From contig CAJSYZ010000005.1 in NCBI GenBank assembly GCA_910574455.1, forward strand, positions 4,278,001 to 4,342,000: 64,000 nt of DNA, read 5' to 3'. The notes under the pieces are model-generated. The model was not told the DNA's origin, searched no databases, and worked only from the letters and a program-made list of their open reading frames with translations. This DNA comes from Trichaptum fuscoviolaceum. Lineage: Eukaryota > Basidiomycota > Agaricomycetes > Hymenochaetales > Trichaptaceae. Position numbers and translations under genes: made by a program. This document shows positions 1 through 11,014 of the stretch, in pieces. Within the stretch, counting starts at the first letter, position 1. Every line of letters begins with the position of its first letter.

Positions 1-855
1 CGTCGACGTACTTTCTCCTCTGGTGTACGCGTTGTTCTCTGATACCCAATCTCAAAGCATCCGAGATCTCAGTTTTCAGAAATACTGCAGCTTTTCTCTA
101 TCGTGTTGGTCTTCAGACCAATCTTTGCGTCGATCAGCCACGTGGCAAGCGTATCAGATTGGAAGGAAGCTCAAGCTCGTCGACTGTAGTACCTCATAAA
201 AGAGGATAAGCTTGGTTCAACTTAGTCTACATTCAAGAGAAGTATTTTATTGACTTCCATCATGCAATCAAGTCCCCGTGTCGCCTGAGGTGAGAAATCC
301 ATATTTCGTAATCTTGCACTTGCTAAACTTGTGTCTGCGTCGTTTCGGTGCGAAAACGCCAATAGATGCAACGCTAGAATGAATCCCAAGGCTATCACGG
401 TATAGAAGGGAGGAAGAGAAGCTGTTGAAAGAACAAGCAGATAGGTGAGCGATCGAGTACAACTTTAGATATGTCAGGTTGATCGCAGATTCATCTTGGC
501 CTCTCTTCGAAACCTCTTGATGTCGATTTTCTCCTGGTTCCTGGGAATCTCCATATGTCGACGCCTCTTAGCCGGAGCGAGTCTGCGCAAATACATCAAG
601 GTCTTGCGCTAATGCATGCTTGTCTGGGAAAGGGATAATCGCTCATGAGCGCAATGGTTCCCATCAAGCACAAGACCCACGCACTCTTCCAATAATTGCT
701 ACATATATTCGAGCCCCGGGGTCGTTCGACATGATCTTGTTGTCTGTTGCTTTCGGTCTATTGTCTGTCATTAGCTTGGCGAAGTGAAGCCCAAGTGCAT
801 GGCTGGAAATTAAAATGTATTCACTCCGCTTTTTGGATTCTGATTCTGATTGCAG
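1..855. other. Left end of duplicated unit 1, no recognised gene
   Basis: Bases 1 to about 440 are a close paralogue of 60744-61770, and the whole stretch is a more distant paralogue of about 52360-53200. It lacks the MITE and the copia element found in the 60.7-kb copy, so it holds their empty sites: GGTGAGAA at 289-296 and CAAGC at 434-438. Short minus-strand frames, for example 664-800, align weakly with a minus-strand frame at 52789-53175, so an old minus-strand gene or pseudogene is possible. I recognise no domain. Confidence 0.6.
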
Positions 856-860
856 TAAAG

Positions 861-1008
861 TGTCGAGATCCCAGGCCCCTTTTCTCATTTCCCGCACTTT
901 CCCGCCAAGGATCCCGACATGAGCAGACAATCCCGCGGGGAGAATCCCGCCATTGGATTCCCCGCGCGAAACCCCTTTCCCGACTCGCACGATCCCCCGC
1001 AAGATCCC
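861..1008 (+). repeat. 5' LTR of element B, first piece
   Basis: The first 148 bp of the 5' LTR, beginning TGTCGAGATCCC. It matches the start of the 3' LTR at 40611 base for base. Element A interrupts it; the last five bases, ATCCC (1004-1008), are repeated at 17826-17830 as the target duplication of element A. The unbroken site can be read in the 3' LTR near 40754-40758. Confidence 0.95.
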
Positions 1009-1645
1009 TGTCAGACCGGGCTTCAGACCTTTGAGAAACGGAAGACCGACTGTTAAGTCGGACGACCGAAGGGGTGGCTCTAATAAAGGAAGAAATGTTA
1101 GCTTCGTTAAGCTAACACGAACTCACGGACAAGGCTACGGAGCCTAATAGATATAGAGAAGAGAGTCGAACGCAGTTCGACGTAAGAGTCGGAAACTGAA
1201 GAGAGAACCGGGATAAGTCGATCCCGACTGCGAATCGCGCAGTATAAGGTCGGACGAAGGTCTGGTGGAGCTCAACGGCCTAGTATCGTATTGATACCCT
1301 AGGACTTGTGATATTTGAGTCGAAGCTATACTACGATACATGTATCGAGTTTATAGTTGAGACCTGTTTGTACATTGTTGATAAAACGCATGTCCGATCG
1401 TAGTCCGGATCGGGTTGAAGGCATGAATGAAAAGGGAAAGGAGTAAATGCGAGGCCGAAGGTTACAACGGAGGCAATCGCATGTATGCGGCATGTTCAGG
1501 ATAGAAAGAATAGAAAGGGTCCGTTTCGGCGGTCCGGTCAGGTACGTAGCGGGGCCCTATGACGTCGGTTGTAGTGCGGAATGCACGTGGTGATACGTTT
1601 GCGGTCGGCCCGGCTATGATCCGATGTCTAGTGCGAAAGGTTAGT
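1009..1645 (-). repeat. 3' LTR of element A, distal piece
   Basis: The LTR begins TGTCAGACCGGG on the plus strand and matches 16980-17620. It is cut by the TIR element at 1646. Its last seven bases, GGTTAGT (1639-1645), are repeated at 5488-5494 beyond the insertion. In the intact LTR at about 17616-17622 this heptamer occurs once. Confidence 0.95.
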
Positions 1646-1725
1646 CACCAGTACCAACTAATAATCTTATAGATATGCGATAATTATCGCAACCCGTTTC
1701 TGAAGTTACCGCGATAACTTCGGCA
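1646..1725 (+). repeat. Terminal inverted repeat, CACC end, copy 1
   Basis: The CACCA end. It contains GTACCAACTAATAATCTTAT, then the perfect palindrome TGCGATAATTATCGCA, then a near-palindrome around CGCGATAAC. The same order is found, inverted, at 34985-35060. Confidence 0.9.
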
Positions 1726-2479
1726 GGCCTTCGGCAGCTCGTTCTGCCTTTCAGCACTGCCTGGGTCATGCGTGCCGGTGCTGCCTTGTCAGGGCTTCAC
1801 CCGGCAGCACAGCAGGGCCCCGTACGGCGGCATGCTCATTTGAAATAAATATTATATTAATTAAGAGTGCCTGGACTGTAGTCCAGGCCTATCTACCATT
1901 TCAAATAAATACTTTAAATACAAAAAAGCACGCGCTAGGGTGGTGCGCGTGGTGGCCTTGCGCGCACGCGCATGCGGCGGGGAAAAGCGCGCCCCGTTCC
2001 CGCCGCTCCCAGTAGGGTGGTGCGTCTCCGCCGGATGGCGGCGGACCCCCCAGAGTTGGGTAAAAAACGAACCAGGGGCATACGAGCGCCCCGCAGGCAG
2101 ACTCGCAGCGCGTGGAGTCGGTTCGCAGGGCCGCCGGCCACCGTTGTGGTCTTCGTCGCTGTCGAGTGGGTGTGAGGACGTGTGCAGCGAAGCACACAAA
2201 GTGCGGAAGTGATGCGGAAATGAGAGCTTGCAAGCGTCTATCACGCGCAGCTCAATGACAATGTTACAGCTACGGAGAAACGCAAGCTACTGTCAGTGAA
2301 GTTTTTTTAACTACGGACCAAATTGAATGAAGACGTACTTGGATTGCTGCCGCCTGCGCGCTGGCCAGCGCCGCTCCTGGTGCACTTGCATGCACCCCCC
2401 CTCTACCCATCATCCCTCCTCCAGCTGTATGTCCTGAAGTGGATGTCGCGAGAGCTGCCAAAAGGTGCGTCGCCCACGC

Positions 2480-2900
2480 GAAATAGAGCTTCTTCATGAT
2501 GGGGTTCGCAATGCTCTCAAGCTCCTTGTGCTTCTCCTCTCATACGCCCAGCAATTTACCGCGCACGATCATGGCGTCAACGAAGCAAAGACAATGGCAC
2601 CAAGGAGAGTGCGTTCAGCAGGATTAACAGTGTTTGCTTGATGGCGCAAGTTGGCCCGACGTCGTCCGTCCCTTGTTACTTCCCCGGATCAACACCAGCT
2701 TCGCCGCCTCCCTATGTCGCTGAGGGCGATGGTCATCATCAGCGCGTCGAGCCATGGGATCGTCTTGTTGACGACAGTCTCTAGCTTGGACTTGTCCTCG
2801 GGCTTAATCTTGTCCCTGAGCTTCTCGTCGTTCAAAGAGTTGCGGAGGTTGTAGGAGTCGAGATCTCGAAAGCTGCGCTTGCGAGCATACAGCTCGCGCC
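2480..2900 (-). pseudogene. Captured Hsp70 C-terminal fragment (copy 1)
   Basis: The minus-strand translation of about 2740-2880 reads as the alpha-helical lid of a cytosolic Hsp70, including [21 protein letters not shown] and TIPWLDA. A second block at about 2485-2540 gives EEKHKELESIANPIMKKLY, the end of the same domain in eukaryotic Hsp70s. The two blocks are separated by about 200 bp of unrelated sequence and lie in broken frames. No ATPase or substrate-binding domain is present, so this is not a functional chaperone. It lies wholly within the TIR element, which suggests capture of host sequence. A matching fragment is present in the second copy. Confidence 0.8.
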
Positions 2901-3099
2901 TGAGAGGCGAGAGGCTGCGGAAGCAGAAGCAAGACGGCGTTTGCGCGAAGCAAACACCTTCTTGCCCGTCATCCATAGCTCGAATAGCTTGAAGAAGAGG
3001 GAAGAGGGAAGAAAGACAGAAAGACGACGTTCGTGATGCGTGCAGATAGCGCGCCACGACCCTGAGAATCGCGTGAAATTACTATATATGGTATGTCTC

Positions 3100-4140
3100 A
3101 CACTTTTTTTCTGCTTCAAACATATCAATAACATACGCTTTATATTTAATGTAGACATAATGGTCTCAGGCACAGTAGACAATTAGATGTACTATAAGCT
3201 AATGTATAAACAAAAAAAATACGGAGGCTACAGAATGTGTTACAAAGGGACAAATGTAAAATCTACAATAGAAATGCATGATTCATGCACATTTTCTACA
3301 ATTCTTCGATTTCTCTTTTATCTTAAATTCCCCTGATAGCCTTAAAACTTTACATTATGACTCTATGTATATTATTGAAGCTCTAGAAAAATTATGAGCT
3401 TTAATGTAGCTTTTACAGAAGGCTACAAAAATAAAACAATCTCTAAAATGGGCCATTTTGAGCACTTTTGAGTCAAAATTCAACATTTGCAGCTAGTTTC
3501 ACTATATTAATGATGATTAAAAAATACAGATATGCTACATAGCAATAAAAGAAGCTTTAATGAAACAAAATCCGGTGTTAGAATGGAAGTTACTAAGAAA
3601 ACAGTTGTGAAGTAAACAAATCAGTCCGAGAGTGGAACACATGTGTACAAGTTTCACTCGAAGTGATGCATTCGAAGCACCACTTTCGAGTTCAACCACT
3701 TCCACTATACCTATCAGTGAGATTCCTTTTGCGACCTCTACATAATGTAAAGCTTGTCCATTTGACAAAAAATGGAAGTCTGAAAGCTGCTCTAAAATAT
3801 ACAAATGTATAAATACTGATAGAACAGCACTTTTTAGCATTGTTATGCTAATTACACAACAGCAAAGTACATAAATGCTATTATAATAAATATGATAATT
3901 TACTAAAACACTGCTGCATTCCCGATGTCATATGTGCCTGATATAATTGTAGTTTGGTGAATTAAAATAAAGCAAAATGTCTGTCCGGCAATGCCTCGGA
4001 CAAATGTTCCGGGAATCGCCGGACACAACTTCGACGACGTTGACGGTCGAAGGACATCTTCGACATCGTCTATAATTTTTATGATTCACTCCTTGCACAC
4101 AGTTTTTTTATGTTTCAAATGTATATATATCAGAGATTGT
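3100..4140. other. AT-rich interior of TIR element copy 1
   Basis: AT-rich sequence without a convincing reading frame. Parts, for example 3620-3850 and 3960-4100, have diverged counterparts in inverted orientation in copy 2 (about 32680-33230), so this is an ancestral interior of the element rather than a later insertion. Confidence 0.6.
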
Positions 4141-4141
4141 T

Positions 4142-4960
4142 TTAAAGTAATAATATACATAATTTAAAAACAAAAAAAGAGAGAACAGCCATGGTAGGAC
4201 TAACCTTCGCAAAGCGCTGATCACGAAGATCGCGCACAGTCGCGAAGGTTGTTCCCTTGACCCAAGGTGCATTTGGTAGAACGGATTCGAGGGAATGTAC
4301 ATACCTTTTGTCTGCGCTTGCGTCGCTCAAAGAAAACGGTCCCTCCCGCATCAGCAATCCCTCCATAGCTCGTCGTAATCTATCTGCATGCTCAGTATCG
4401 GCAGCCAGATCGACGGTCATCGTCCAGCGCCCACTACCACAAAGAAACTGGTTTGAACCAGGAGCTTGTAAGGTGGCCTGTATCAGACTCGCTAAGGCGA
4501 AAGGATGCGCGTGCTGTTGCCATTGCTGAAGAGCAGATGCCGAGGAGAAGCTGTGAGAATGTATGAGCTGTGGGACGGGGATTAGGCCGTGGAGCACGCC
4601 ATTGTTGGAATCTGAGCCGTTCAACTCTTGCTCGCAATCGCGATCGTCCTGGTGCGATTATTGACCTTGTTGAATGAAGATTCTGGAGACGGAGGCGATT
4701 GTTGCTGCCGACGCTGCGATTGTTGCGATTGTTGTATTTGCAGTGACGTCTGCCATGAGGAAATCGGACTTGCTTGGACTTGCTGCTGTTGTTGGGACAG
4801 CGGAGGAACGATGGCATGGACTGCCTCCTGTGATCTCGCTGGTGTCGTATTAATGAAGGTGAGGGTGAAGGTTCGCGCCGCACGCTCGTTCTGTACCTGT
4901 GCAAATTGTAAAATTCAGTAATGGCGAGAAGAGCAGGATTGCTCTGACGCACCTGCCACA
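4142..4960 (-). CDS. Glutamine-rich reading frame in TIR element, probably degraded
   Basis: Minus-strand open frames of 160 and 175 codons overlap here. Between about 4920 and 4640 a third minus frame encodes a glutamine-rich stretch, including a run of five Gln. Copy 2 has a Gln-rich counterpart at about 32280-32520, downstream of a short acidic segment. This suggests a spliced element gene now out of frame, but I cannot define exons. No transposase motif is visible. Expression is unproven. Confidence 0.3.
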
Positions 4961-5399
4961 TTTACGCCCTTCCTACTCCACCGTATCCAACAGCGTTGAG
5001 TCGACAAGCTTCCGGCACAAGTTGTAGAATGACACAAGAGGAAAGAAAAGAGACGAACGACGTAGTCGTCGTGAAAGTGGGAGAAAAGGACAAGGACGAC
5101 GCGCGCGCACCACCGTTGTAAGCGACGGCGCTTACCTTCGCGCAGTGTCGCAACATTAATTGTTAATTAATGGCTGCGTCATATTTCAAATAATAAAGAT
5201 TAACCTATAGTACTAGCTAGATGCTATTTTATATCAAATTATGAGGGGCTAGGCCCCGGTAGCGAAATTATCGCATTGCAAATGCGCCAGTGATCAAAAC
5301 CAGGCTGTATTACCGAATTCAACCTGGTCCCTGACGCGGGATGCATGCCGTGAAGTGCCGTGAGGCGGCACCCCGGCATTAAGCTGCCGCGCAGGCCCA

Positions 5400-5487
5400 A
5401 AACGCTATGATTCCGTTATCGCGATAACTTTAGAAACGGGTTGCGATAATTATCGCGGATCTATAAGATTATTAGTTGGTACAGCTC
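5400..5487 (-). repeat. Terminal inverted repeat, GAGC end, copy 1
   Basis: The GAGCT end, read on the minus strand. It carries GTACCAACTAATAATCTTAT, a CGATAATTATCG palindrome and the perfect palindrome GTTATCGCGATAAC (about 5417-5430). Tandem palindromes at both ends are plausible transposase-binding sites (inference). Confidence 0.85.
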
Positions 5488-5700
5488 GGTTAGTGACAGT
5501 ATTGGATATTGGATATCCAATTGTATTGTCCGGCGTTCGGCCTATGGCGGATGTTGGCACGGGATGGATATTAGTCTGATATCCCTGCGTGCACGCGTTG
5601 TCCACGATGTCCGTTCGGTGGAGACGAGTCGGAGTGCCGAACTATGAGCGGACATCGTAGTACCTGTTCGGAAAGGTTAGGTAAAAGTGTAGTCGTGACA
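5488..5700 (-). repeat. 3' LTR of element A, proximal piece
   Basis: The rest of the LTR beyond the TIR element, matching 17616-17825. On the minus strand it starts TGTCACGACTAC at 5700. The first seven plus-strand bases (5488-5494) are the duplicated GGTTAGT. Confidence 0.95.
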
Positions 5701-5704
5701 GTAG

Positions 5705-5713
5705 CTCCCCCTT
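5705..5713 (-). promoter_or_regulatory. Polypurine tract of element A
   Basis: AAGGGGGAG on the minus strand, four bases before the 3' LTR. This is the expected place and composition for the plus-strand DNA primer of an LTR retrotransposon. Confidence 0.7.
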
Positions 5714-5937
5714 CAACTGCCGAGCCCCGTTGAGGCAGGTTATGGACGTCGTTGTGGGCGTAAGTAGGTGTTGGGAGGTGATTGGGGTGCGGAGTGTCGG
5801 GTCGGTGTAAAAAAATGGCGTCAGTCTTGGGGTAAAATTGGTGAGTCGGACGTGAGTATAAAATTGTGGGGGGGAGAGGGTGGTCAGTATCAATTTGAAT
5901 TTCGTCTGTTACCACCATCCCATCTGCTTCTTTTACC

Positions 5938-7537
5938 ATGGCTCAGAAACCCGCTATTTCTGTTGATATTCGGGACTCCGTCCTCGACTACGTGACGGTG
6001 TTGGCCGGCGAGGCGTTTGCGAGAGCGATCGCGGTTGTGATGCAGAGGGTAGAGGTGTTTCCGGGGCGCACCCCCGGTGCCCAACCTCCTGCCACAGAGC
6101 GTCGTGCGATAGCGAATCTGATGGTAAGTGGAGTGAATATCTTGTTCTTGACATTGTCTGATGGGTCGGATAGACTAAGGTCGCTGAGCGTGCTGGTTCG
6201 AAGACGATGCGCGCTATCATGCCGGAGTTGCGTCCTTGGGTGACGTTGTACGAAACCCGAGAGGCTTCGTGGCTGCAGACGCATCCGAATTGGCAAGTCT
6301 ACGGTTGGGACATGGAGGCGATCCCGGCGGAGGAACCCCTCGGTAGTGGGCTTGATGATAATGCGCGTCGGACGGTGTCGACCGGTAAGTGAATCTGTCG
6401 AGGGTAAAAAAAAGAAGGGTGCTGATTGTGTTAGTAGGGAAGTCTGTGACAACAGCAGCAGCAGCAACAACTCGGACGCCGACGAGGCGCGCTGAGAAGA
6501 AGACTATGTCGGTCTCGGATGCGCCAGGGTCGGTGGTGAGTGAGCCGGCTGCAGCAGCAACAGCAACAACAGCAAGTGCGGCGAGACCGCAGCGGACGTA
6601 TGGCCGGAAGGTCGGTAGTCGAGTGGCGTCAGCAACAGCAACAGCAACAGCGACTCGCGGGGGGACGACGAAGGGTCTGCCGTATCTGCAGATGGATGCG
6701 GTGGAGGTGCGGAAGATAAAAGGGGGGAGGGCGGCGGAGTTGGACGCGTCCGGGATGTTTTATCCGGACGTGGCTGACGAGCTCGACGACCAGAAGGAGG
6801 TGAGTATCTGTGTCTGTCATGCGGAGGTTAGTGATTGATGTTAGTTTGGTGATCAGGAATATGGCCCGGTCGGGAGACACGGTTGCGAGAATTGCAAGGC
6901 CCGTGGCCTAGAATGTCTCATGAAGTTGTGGCCGAAACCTGGTGATGCGGAGAAGAAAAAGAGGAGTTCGGACAAGTTGGCGGCGTGTCAACGGTGCGGG
7001 AAGGACAAGAAGCAGTGCTCTCTGTCCGGTAAGTCGAGGTCGGCGTTGTTGCGTTTGCTGGAAGGCGAGGAAGACATTCAATCGTTGAAGATCAAGTTAC
7101 CGAAACCGACCGCTGCGACCGGTCGCCGCCGCAAGGATGATGGAAAGACGGGTACGTTGTGGGGTTCGTGTATCGAACCCGTCTTATTCTATCTGCTAGA
7201 CAAGAAGAAGAATGTCGCGAAAGTTGGCGAGGATGTCGAGTCGCCGCGCACATCGGACGAGATTCGTCGGCTCACCGATCGACTCGAGCGGGCGCAGTTG
7301 GACGTGGCGCAGACTGTTGAGGAACTCGTCGGTTTGGCGAAACGGCGTGCGGGGAAAGGGAAGCCGCGGGACGTTGTCGTCGTCGATGATGATGACGATG
7401 ATGATGATGATGTCGAGGAACTCGATGACTATAATTTCGACGATGAGTTCGGTGGGTTCCCGGAGGACCATTTCGAAAGGATGGACATCGACGAGGAGAA
7501 GGGAGAGGGGCCGTCGAAGAAACGGAAGTTTGATTAG
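5938..7537 (+). CDS. Spliced antisense accessory gene inside element A
   Basis: A plus-strand gene lying between pol and the 3' LTR of a minus-strand retrotransposon, so it is antisense to the element. Four exons fit: 5938-6123, 6174-6384, 6435-6799 and 6857-7537, with GTAAGT or GTGAGT donors and AG acceptors, giving about 480 residues. The middle is rich in Ala and Thr. About residue 255 onward has CENCKARGLEC, then CQRCGKDKKQC, two cysteine clusters resembling a small zinc-binding module. A heptad-like helix follows, then a long Asp/Glu run and a basic end, KKRKFD, which looks like a nuclear localisation signal. A further in-frame intron near 7151-7199 is possible. Function unknown; a nuclear DNA- or chromatin-binding role is inference. 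Confidence 0.7.
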
Positions 7538-7913
7538 AGGGGTTTTTTATCAGTATTTAACAACAATTGCGAATAATTTCCGCTTCTTGTCGTCTGTTTT
7601 AGTTAGTTTTTTCTTGGTGTAATCGGTAGTTTCGAATGCATAAAATGCAATGCGTTACCGAACATTTGCGGGGAAGATGAATGCATTGAAAAATAAAAAA
7701 ACGGGGTCGGACTCGTGTTGAAACGAGTCGCAAGTCCGAAAATGACTTGTTTAGGCTCATCGAAGTTTAATTTCGACGAAGTCTAATAGATTAGCGTTGT
7801 TGGAACGCAGTGCAGATCGCGGAGATGAAAGAAAGAAGCATTTGGAATGTGTTGAGAGTAAAAATAGAGATGGTAATGGAAACGGATGCGGAGATGAAGT
7901 GTATATAGTCAAC
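7538..7913. other. Convergent 3' junction in element A, with hairpin
   Basis: The short gap between the ends of the plus-strand accessory gene and the minus-strand pol. It is T-rich after 7537. A hairpin at 7710-7729 has the perfect 7-bp stem GACTCGT/ACGAGTC and a 6-base loop. Its position suggests transcript end formation for one or both genes, but this is only inference. Confidence 0.5.
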
Positions 7914-9743
7914 TTAGCGGATATTATGTGGTCCGGGTTTGTCGGGGTACCGAAGGTGGAACTCATCGACGAGTTCAGAGGCGTTGGTAAGGTGGTCGGC
8001 GGGTTCGAGAGTGGGGTTCGGGTATCCCTGCCATGAAACGGTGTAGATTAGTTTTTTACGACGTCGGTCATACTTGGAGTCCAGTATTTCAGCGACTTCA
8101 TATTCAAGGTTATCGTCAACTTCGACGGGTGGGGGAGGCGATTGATGGCGAGTCGGGTAGGGGTTTGGTGTGTCGGGCTCGAGCAGCGAAACGTGAAAGA
8201 CGTTGTGAATCGCTTTAAGCTCGAGGGGTAGGCCCAGGCGGCGGGCATGAGTGGAGACGATCTCAATAATGGGGTAAGGACCGATGCGTTTGTGGTCGAG
8301 TTTCTTCATGGGTCGTTTGGTGCGGATGTTGCGGGTGTCGAGCCAAACGAGATCGCCGACCACAAAGGGTGGAATTGGTGCGCGTCGGGCTATGGTGGCC
8401 TGTTGGTACTGGTTGAGGGTGATGCGAAGTTGATCTTTGAGGTATTGATGGAGGTCGCGAATGTCGGTTGCGACTTGATCTGCTAGGATAGAAGATGAAG
8501 TATGAGGGTCAATGGTTAGTCGGGGATGGAATCCCTTGTTTGCGAAAAATGGGGAAACAGAGGTAGCGGAATGCGTCGTGTTGTTGTACGCAAATTCCGC
8601 TAGAGGCAGAAGATCGATCCAGTTGTCCTGCTGATAGTTGATGTAGATGCGGAGGTACTGTTCGAGGATCTGATTGATCCGTTCAGTTTGGCCATCGGTT
8701 TCGGGGTGGTAGGCGGTGGATAAGTTGGACTTGATCCCGAGAGCGTCGCAGAGTGAGGACCAGAACCGGGAGACGAAGTGTCGGCCTCTGTCGGATACGA
8801 TGTCCTCCGGGACTCCGTGTTTGGAGAAAACATGGCGGAGGAACAGGGTGGCGAGCTGTGGAGTGGTAACGTTTTTGTGAGTAGGAATGAAGAGGGCCAT
8901 CTTTGTGAGACGGTCGACAATAACGAGAATGGAGTCGAAGCCATCACTGAGCGGCAGGCCCTCAATGAAGTCCATGGAAATGGAGGACCATGGGCGGTCG
9001 GCAATAGGAAGGAAGCGGAGTGGTCCGAATGGTTTATGTCGGACTGCCTTAGCACGTTTGCATTCCGGGCATGATTTGACGAAGTCCGTGACGAATTTGT
9101 GGAGGCGGGGCCAGTTATACCGACGCTTGATAAGTTGGATCGTTTTGCGAACGCCTGGGTGGCCTGCTAGACTATGATCATGGTGAGTTTGGACGATTAG
9201 TAGACGTAAATCATTGTAGTCAGGGACATAGAGAAGTTTGTCGTAGAGGAGCCGACCATTATCACCGACTGAGAACAGGGTCGGACTGCCGCTCTCGGGG
9301 TCGGACTCCTGTAGGTGAGCCTGTGCGACCGGATCCGTCGCAAGGCCAGCCTCGATCTGGTTTGCGATGACTGAGGAGTCGATGATGGCATTGGCGAGGA
9401 AGCGGTGTGGGCCGAGGATGGCGTGCGGTAGGGGTTCGGACCCGTCACGATCAAGTCCGTGCGGATAGACGTCGCTTCGGCGGGTGATGACGTCCGGTTT
9501 GCGAGCGAGCTTGCCGGATCGGTGGTTGATGTTGAAGTCGAATTGTTCGAGGTGTTCGGACCACCGTGTCTGGCGTCGATTGAGGAGGCGTTTGGTGCGG
9601 AAGTGTTTGAGGTTTTCATGGTCGGAAAAGACCTGCGAGGTATGGCGGGCACCTTCGAGGTACTGGCGCCAGTGGTAGAAGCAGTCGACGATGGCAAGTA
9701 GTTCCTTGTCGTGAATGTCGTAGTTCCGTTCTGCGGACGTCAT
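7914..9743 (-). CDS. Element A pol, RNase H end, integrase and chromodomain
   Basis: A 609-codon minus-strand frame. It opens inside RNase H ([12 protein letters not shown], about residue 7), followed by the integrase zinc finger (H..H near residues 188-198, SCPECKRAK near 225). The DDE core has Asp in SMDFIEGLP, Asp in VSDRGRHF and Glu in [10 protein letters not shown]. The end carries a chromodomain ([10 protein letters not shown] to about YPDKP), placing the element among the chromoviruses, whose chromodomain is thought to guide integration. The upstream half of pol is in another frame because of a CT-repeat slip near 9797-9805. The first Met is therefore unlikely to be a true start. Confidence 0.9.
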   Translation of the reverse strand: MTSAERNYDIHDKELLAIVDCFYHWRQYLEGARHTSQVFSDHENLKHFRTKRLLNRRQTRWSEHLEQFDFNINHRSGKLARKPDVITRRSDVYPHGLDRDGSEPLPHAILGPHRFLANAIIDSSVIANQIEAGLATDPVAQAHLQESDPESGSPTLFSVGDNGRLLYDKLLYVPDYNDLRLLIVQTHHDHSLAGHPGVRKTIQLIKRRYNWPRLHKFVTDFVKSCPECKRAKAVRHKPFGPLRFLPIADRPWSSISMDFIEGLPLSDGFDSILVIVDRLTKMALFIPTHKNVTTPQLATLFLRHVFSKHGVPEDIVSDRGRHFVSRFWSSLCDALGIKSNLSTAYHPETDGQTERINQILEQYLRIYINYQQDNWIDLLPLAEFAYNNTTHSATSVSPFFANKGFHPRLTIDPHTSSSILADQVATDIRDLHQYLKDQLRITLNQYQQATIARRAPIPPFVVGDLVWLDTRNIRTKRPMKKLDHKRIGPYPIIEIVSTHARRLGLPLELKAIHNVFHVSLLEPDTPNPYPTRHQSPPPPVEVDDNLEYEVAEILDSKYDRRRKKLIYTVSWQGYPNPTLEPADHLTNASELVDEFHLRYPDKPGPHNIR

Positions 9744-11014
9744 GGATCGGGAGTGGAAAGCAAGGGGGTGAAGGTCGTTGTCCGACGCTTTAATTTGAGA
9801 GAGAGTATGCCACTGATGGCAAAATCTGAAGCGTCGGTCTCTACGACTAGGGGCTCTTCGGGGTCAAAATGAGCAAGTAAAGGGGCACATGAAAAGGCGT
9901 CCTTGAGTCGGTCAAATGCGTTTTGAGCATCGACCGACCATTTGAACGGAGTGTCTTTTTTAGTGAGGTTGGTAAGGGGTTTGACGATGCGAGAGTACTC
10001 ATCAATGAACCGGCGATAGAAGTTCGCAAATCCGAGGAAGGCTTGGACTTCCTTCACGTTCTTCGGTATCGGCCAAGCCGCAATGACTTTCGTCTTAGCT
10101 GGGTCCATAGTGACACCCTTAGTAGAGACAATGAAACCGAGATATTCAACGGAGTCAGTGTGGAAAGAACACTTCTCTGTCTTCGCGTGTAGATTATGCT
10201 CACGAAGACGTTGAAGGACCAGGCGGACGTGCTCCCGGTGTTTAGAAATGTCAAACGAAAAAATGAGAATATCGTCCAAGTAGATAATGACGAAGTGATC
10301 CGTCATATCCCGAAATATATCGTTCATGAAATGTTGAAAAGTAGCGGGGGAGTTTGTCATACCGAATGGCATAACTAAGTATTCGAAGGAACCATACCTT
10401 GTCCGAAACGCGGTCTTCCATTCGTGACCCGCGGCAATTCGGACATTGTTATAGCCCGCACGAAGGTCGATTTTCGTGAAGACCTTGGCGGATTTGAGTT
10501 GGTCGAGGAGGTCGTTGATGAGGGGTAAGGGATAACGATTCTTGCGGGTGATGCGATTGAGACCTCGATAATCAATGCAGAGGCGTAGAGAGCCATCTTT
10601 TTTCTTGGCAAAGAGAATTGGAGCCCCGGCAGGGGAGTTCGAGGGTCGGATAAACCCTTTGCGGAGGTTGTCGTCGATGTATTCGCGTAGGGCTTTGAGC
10701 TCGACCTCGGAGAGTGAGTAGATCGGTCCGAACGGAGGGGTGGTTCCTTCCTCGAGATCGATAGCATGATCATACGGTCTATGAGGGGGTAGAATGTCAG
10801 CTTCTTCTTTCGAGAAGACGTCAGCATAGTCATGGTATTCAGGGGGAACAATCTCTTCGAATGTCCGACGCTCGTCCGCAGACATGTGCGGAGTGACGGA
10901 AGGTTTGTCGGACATGATTGCGGAGAGTGCAACGCAAAAGCATGGGGGCCTTGGTTTTTGAGTAGCGTAAAGGCGTCGGCATTGATGAGTTTGATGTCGG
11001 GTTTGGGAGTGCAA
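9740..11014 (-). CDS. Element A pol, reverse transcriptase
   Basis: A 424-codon minus-strand frame holding the reverse transcriptase: [17 protein letters not shown], the YLDD catalytic box in [10 protein letters not shown], and the thumb, followed by the start of RNase H ([10 protein letters not shown]). After residue 405 it runs into about 19 unrelated residues and stops. The correct continuation is in the frame of 7914-9743, offset by two bases within a CTCTCTCTC run. Upstream, the protease is in yet another frame, with a one-base offset near 10940. The ORF start at 11014 is therefore artificial. Confidence 0.92.
   Translation of the reverse strand: MHSQTRHQTHQCRRLYATQKPRPPCFCVALSAIMSDKPSVTPHMSADERRTFEEIVPPEYHDYADVFSKEEADILPPHRPYDHAIDLEEGTTPPFGPIYSLSEVELKALREYIDDNLRKGFIRPSNSPAGAPILFAKKKDGSLRLCIDYRGLNRITRKNRYPLPLINDLLDQLKSAKVFTKIDLRAGYNNVRIAAGHEWKTAFRTRYGSFEYLVMPFGMTNSPATFQHFMNDIFRDMTDHFVIIYLDDILIFSFDISKHREHVRLVLQRLREHNLHAKTEKCSFHTDSVEYLGFIVSTKGVTMDPAKTKVIAAWPIPKNVKEVQAFLGFANFYRRFIDEYSRIVKPLTNLTKKDTPFKWSVDAQNAFDRLKDAFSCAPLLAHFDPEEPLVVETDASDFAISGILSLKLKRRTTTFTPLLSTPDP

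Larger units (their letters stand above)
1646..5487 (-). mobile_element. TIR DNA transposon with 7-bp duplication, copy 1, Hsp70-carrying
   Basis: A 3,842-bp element with exact 7-bp duplications GGTTAGT (1639-1645, 5488-5494), inserted in the 3' LTR of element A. The two ends share GTACCAACTAATAATCTTAT a few bases in, and their outermost five bases differ (CACCA at one end, GAGCT at the other). Just inside are palindromes such as TGCGATAATTATCGCA (1676-1691). A full-length relative in opposite orientation lies at 31298-35060. I see no transposase, so the element is non-autonomous. It carries an Hsp70 fragment and a glutamine-rich reading frame. The superfamily is not assigned; the 7-bp duplication equals that of the KDZ-associated elements here. 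Confidence 0.9.

Noticed and set aside
1144..1341. 65-codon frame repeated at 17118-17315
   Set aside because: It lies in the LTR of element A, and the repetition is that of the LTR.
4628..4921. Cysteine-rich plus-strand frame
   Set aside because: The Cys runs are the antisense of a CAG/CAA glutamine stretch on the minus strand.
7212..7622. 136-codon frame with Met/Ser repeats
   Set aside because: It is a shadow of the Asp-rich stretch of the spliced accessory gene in another frame.
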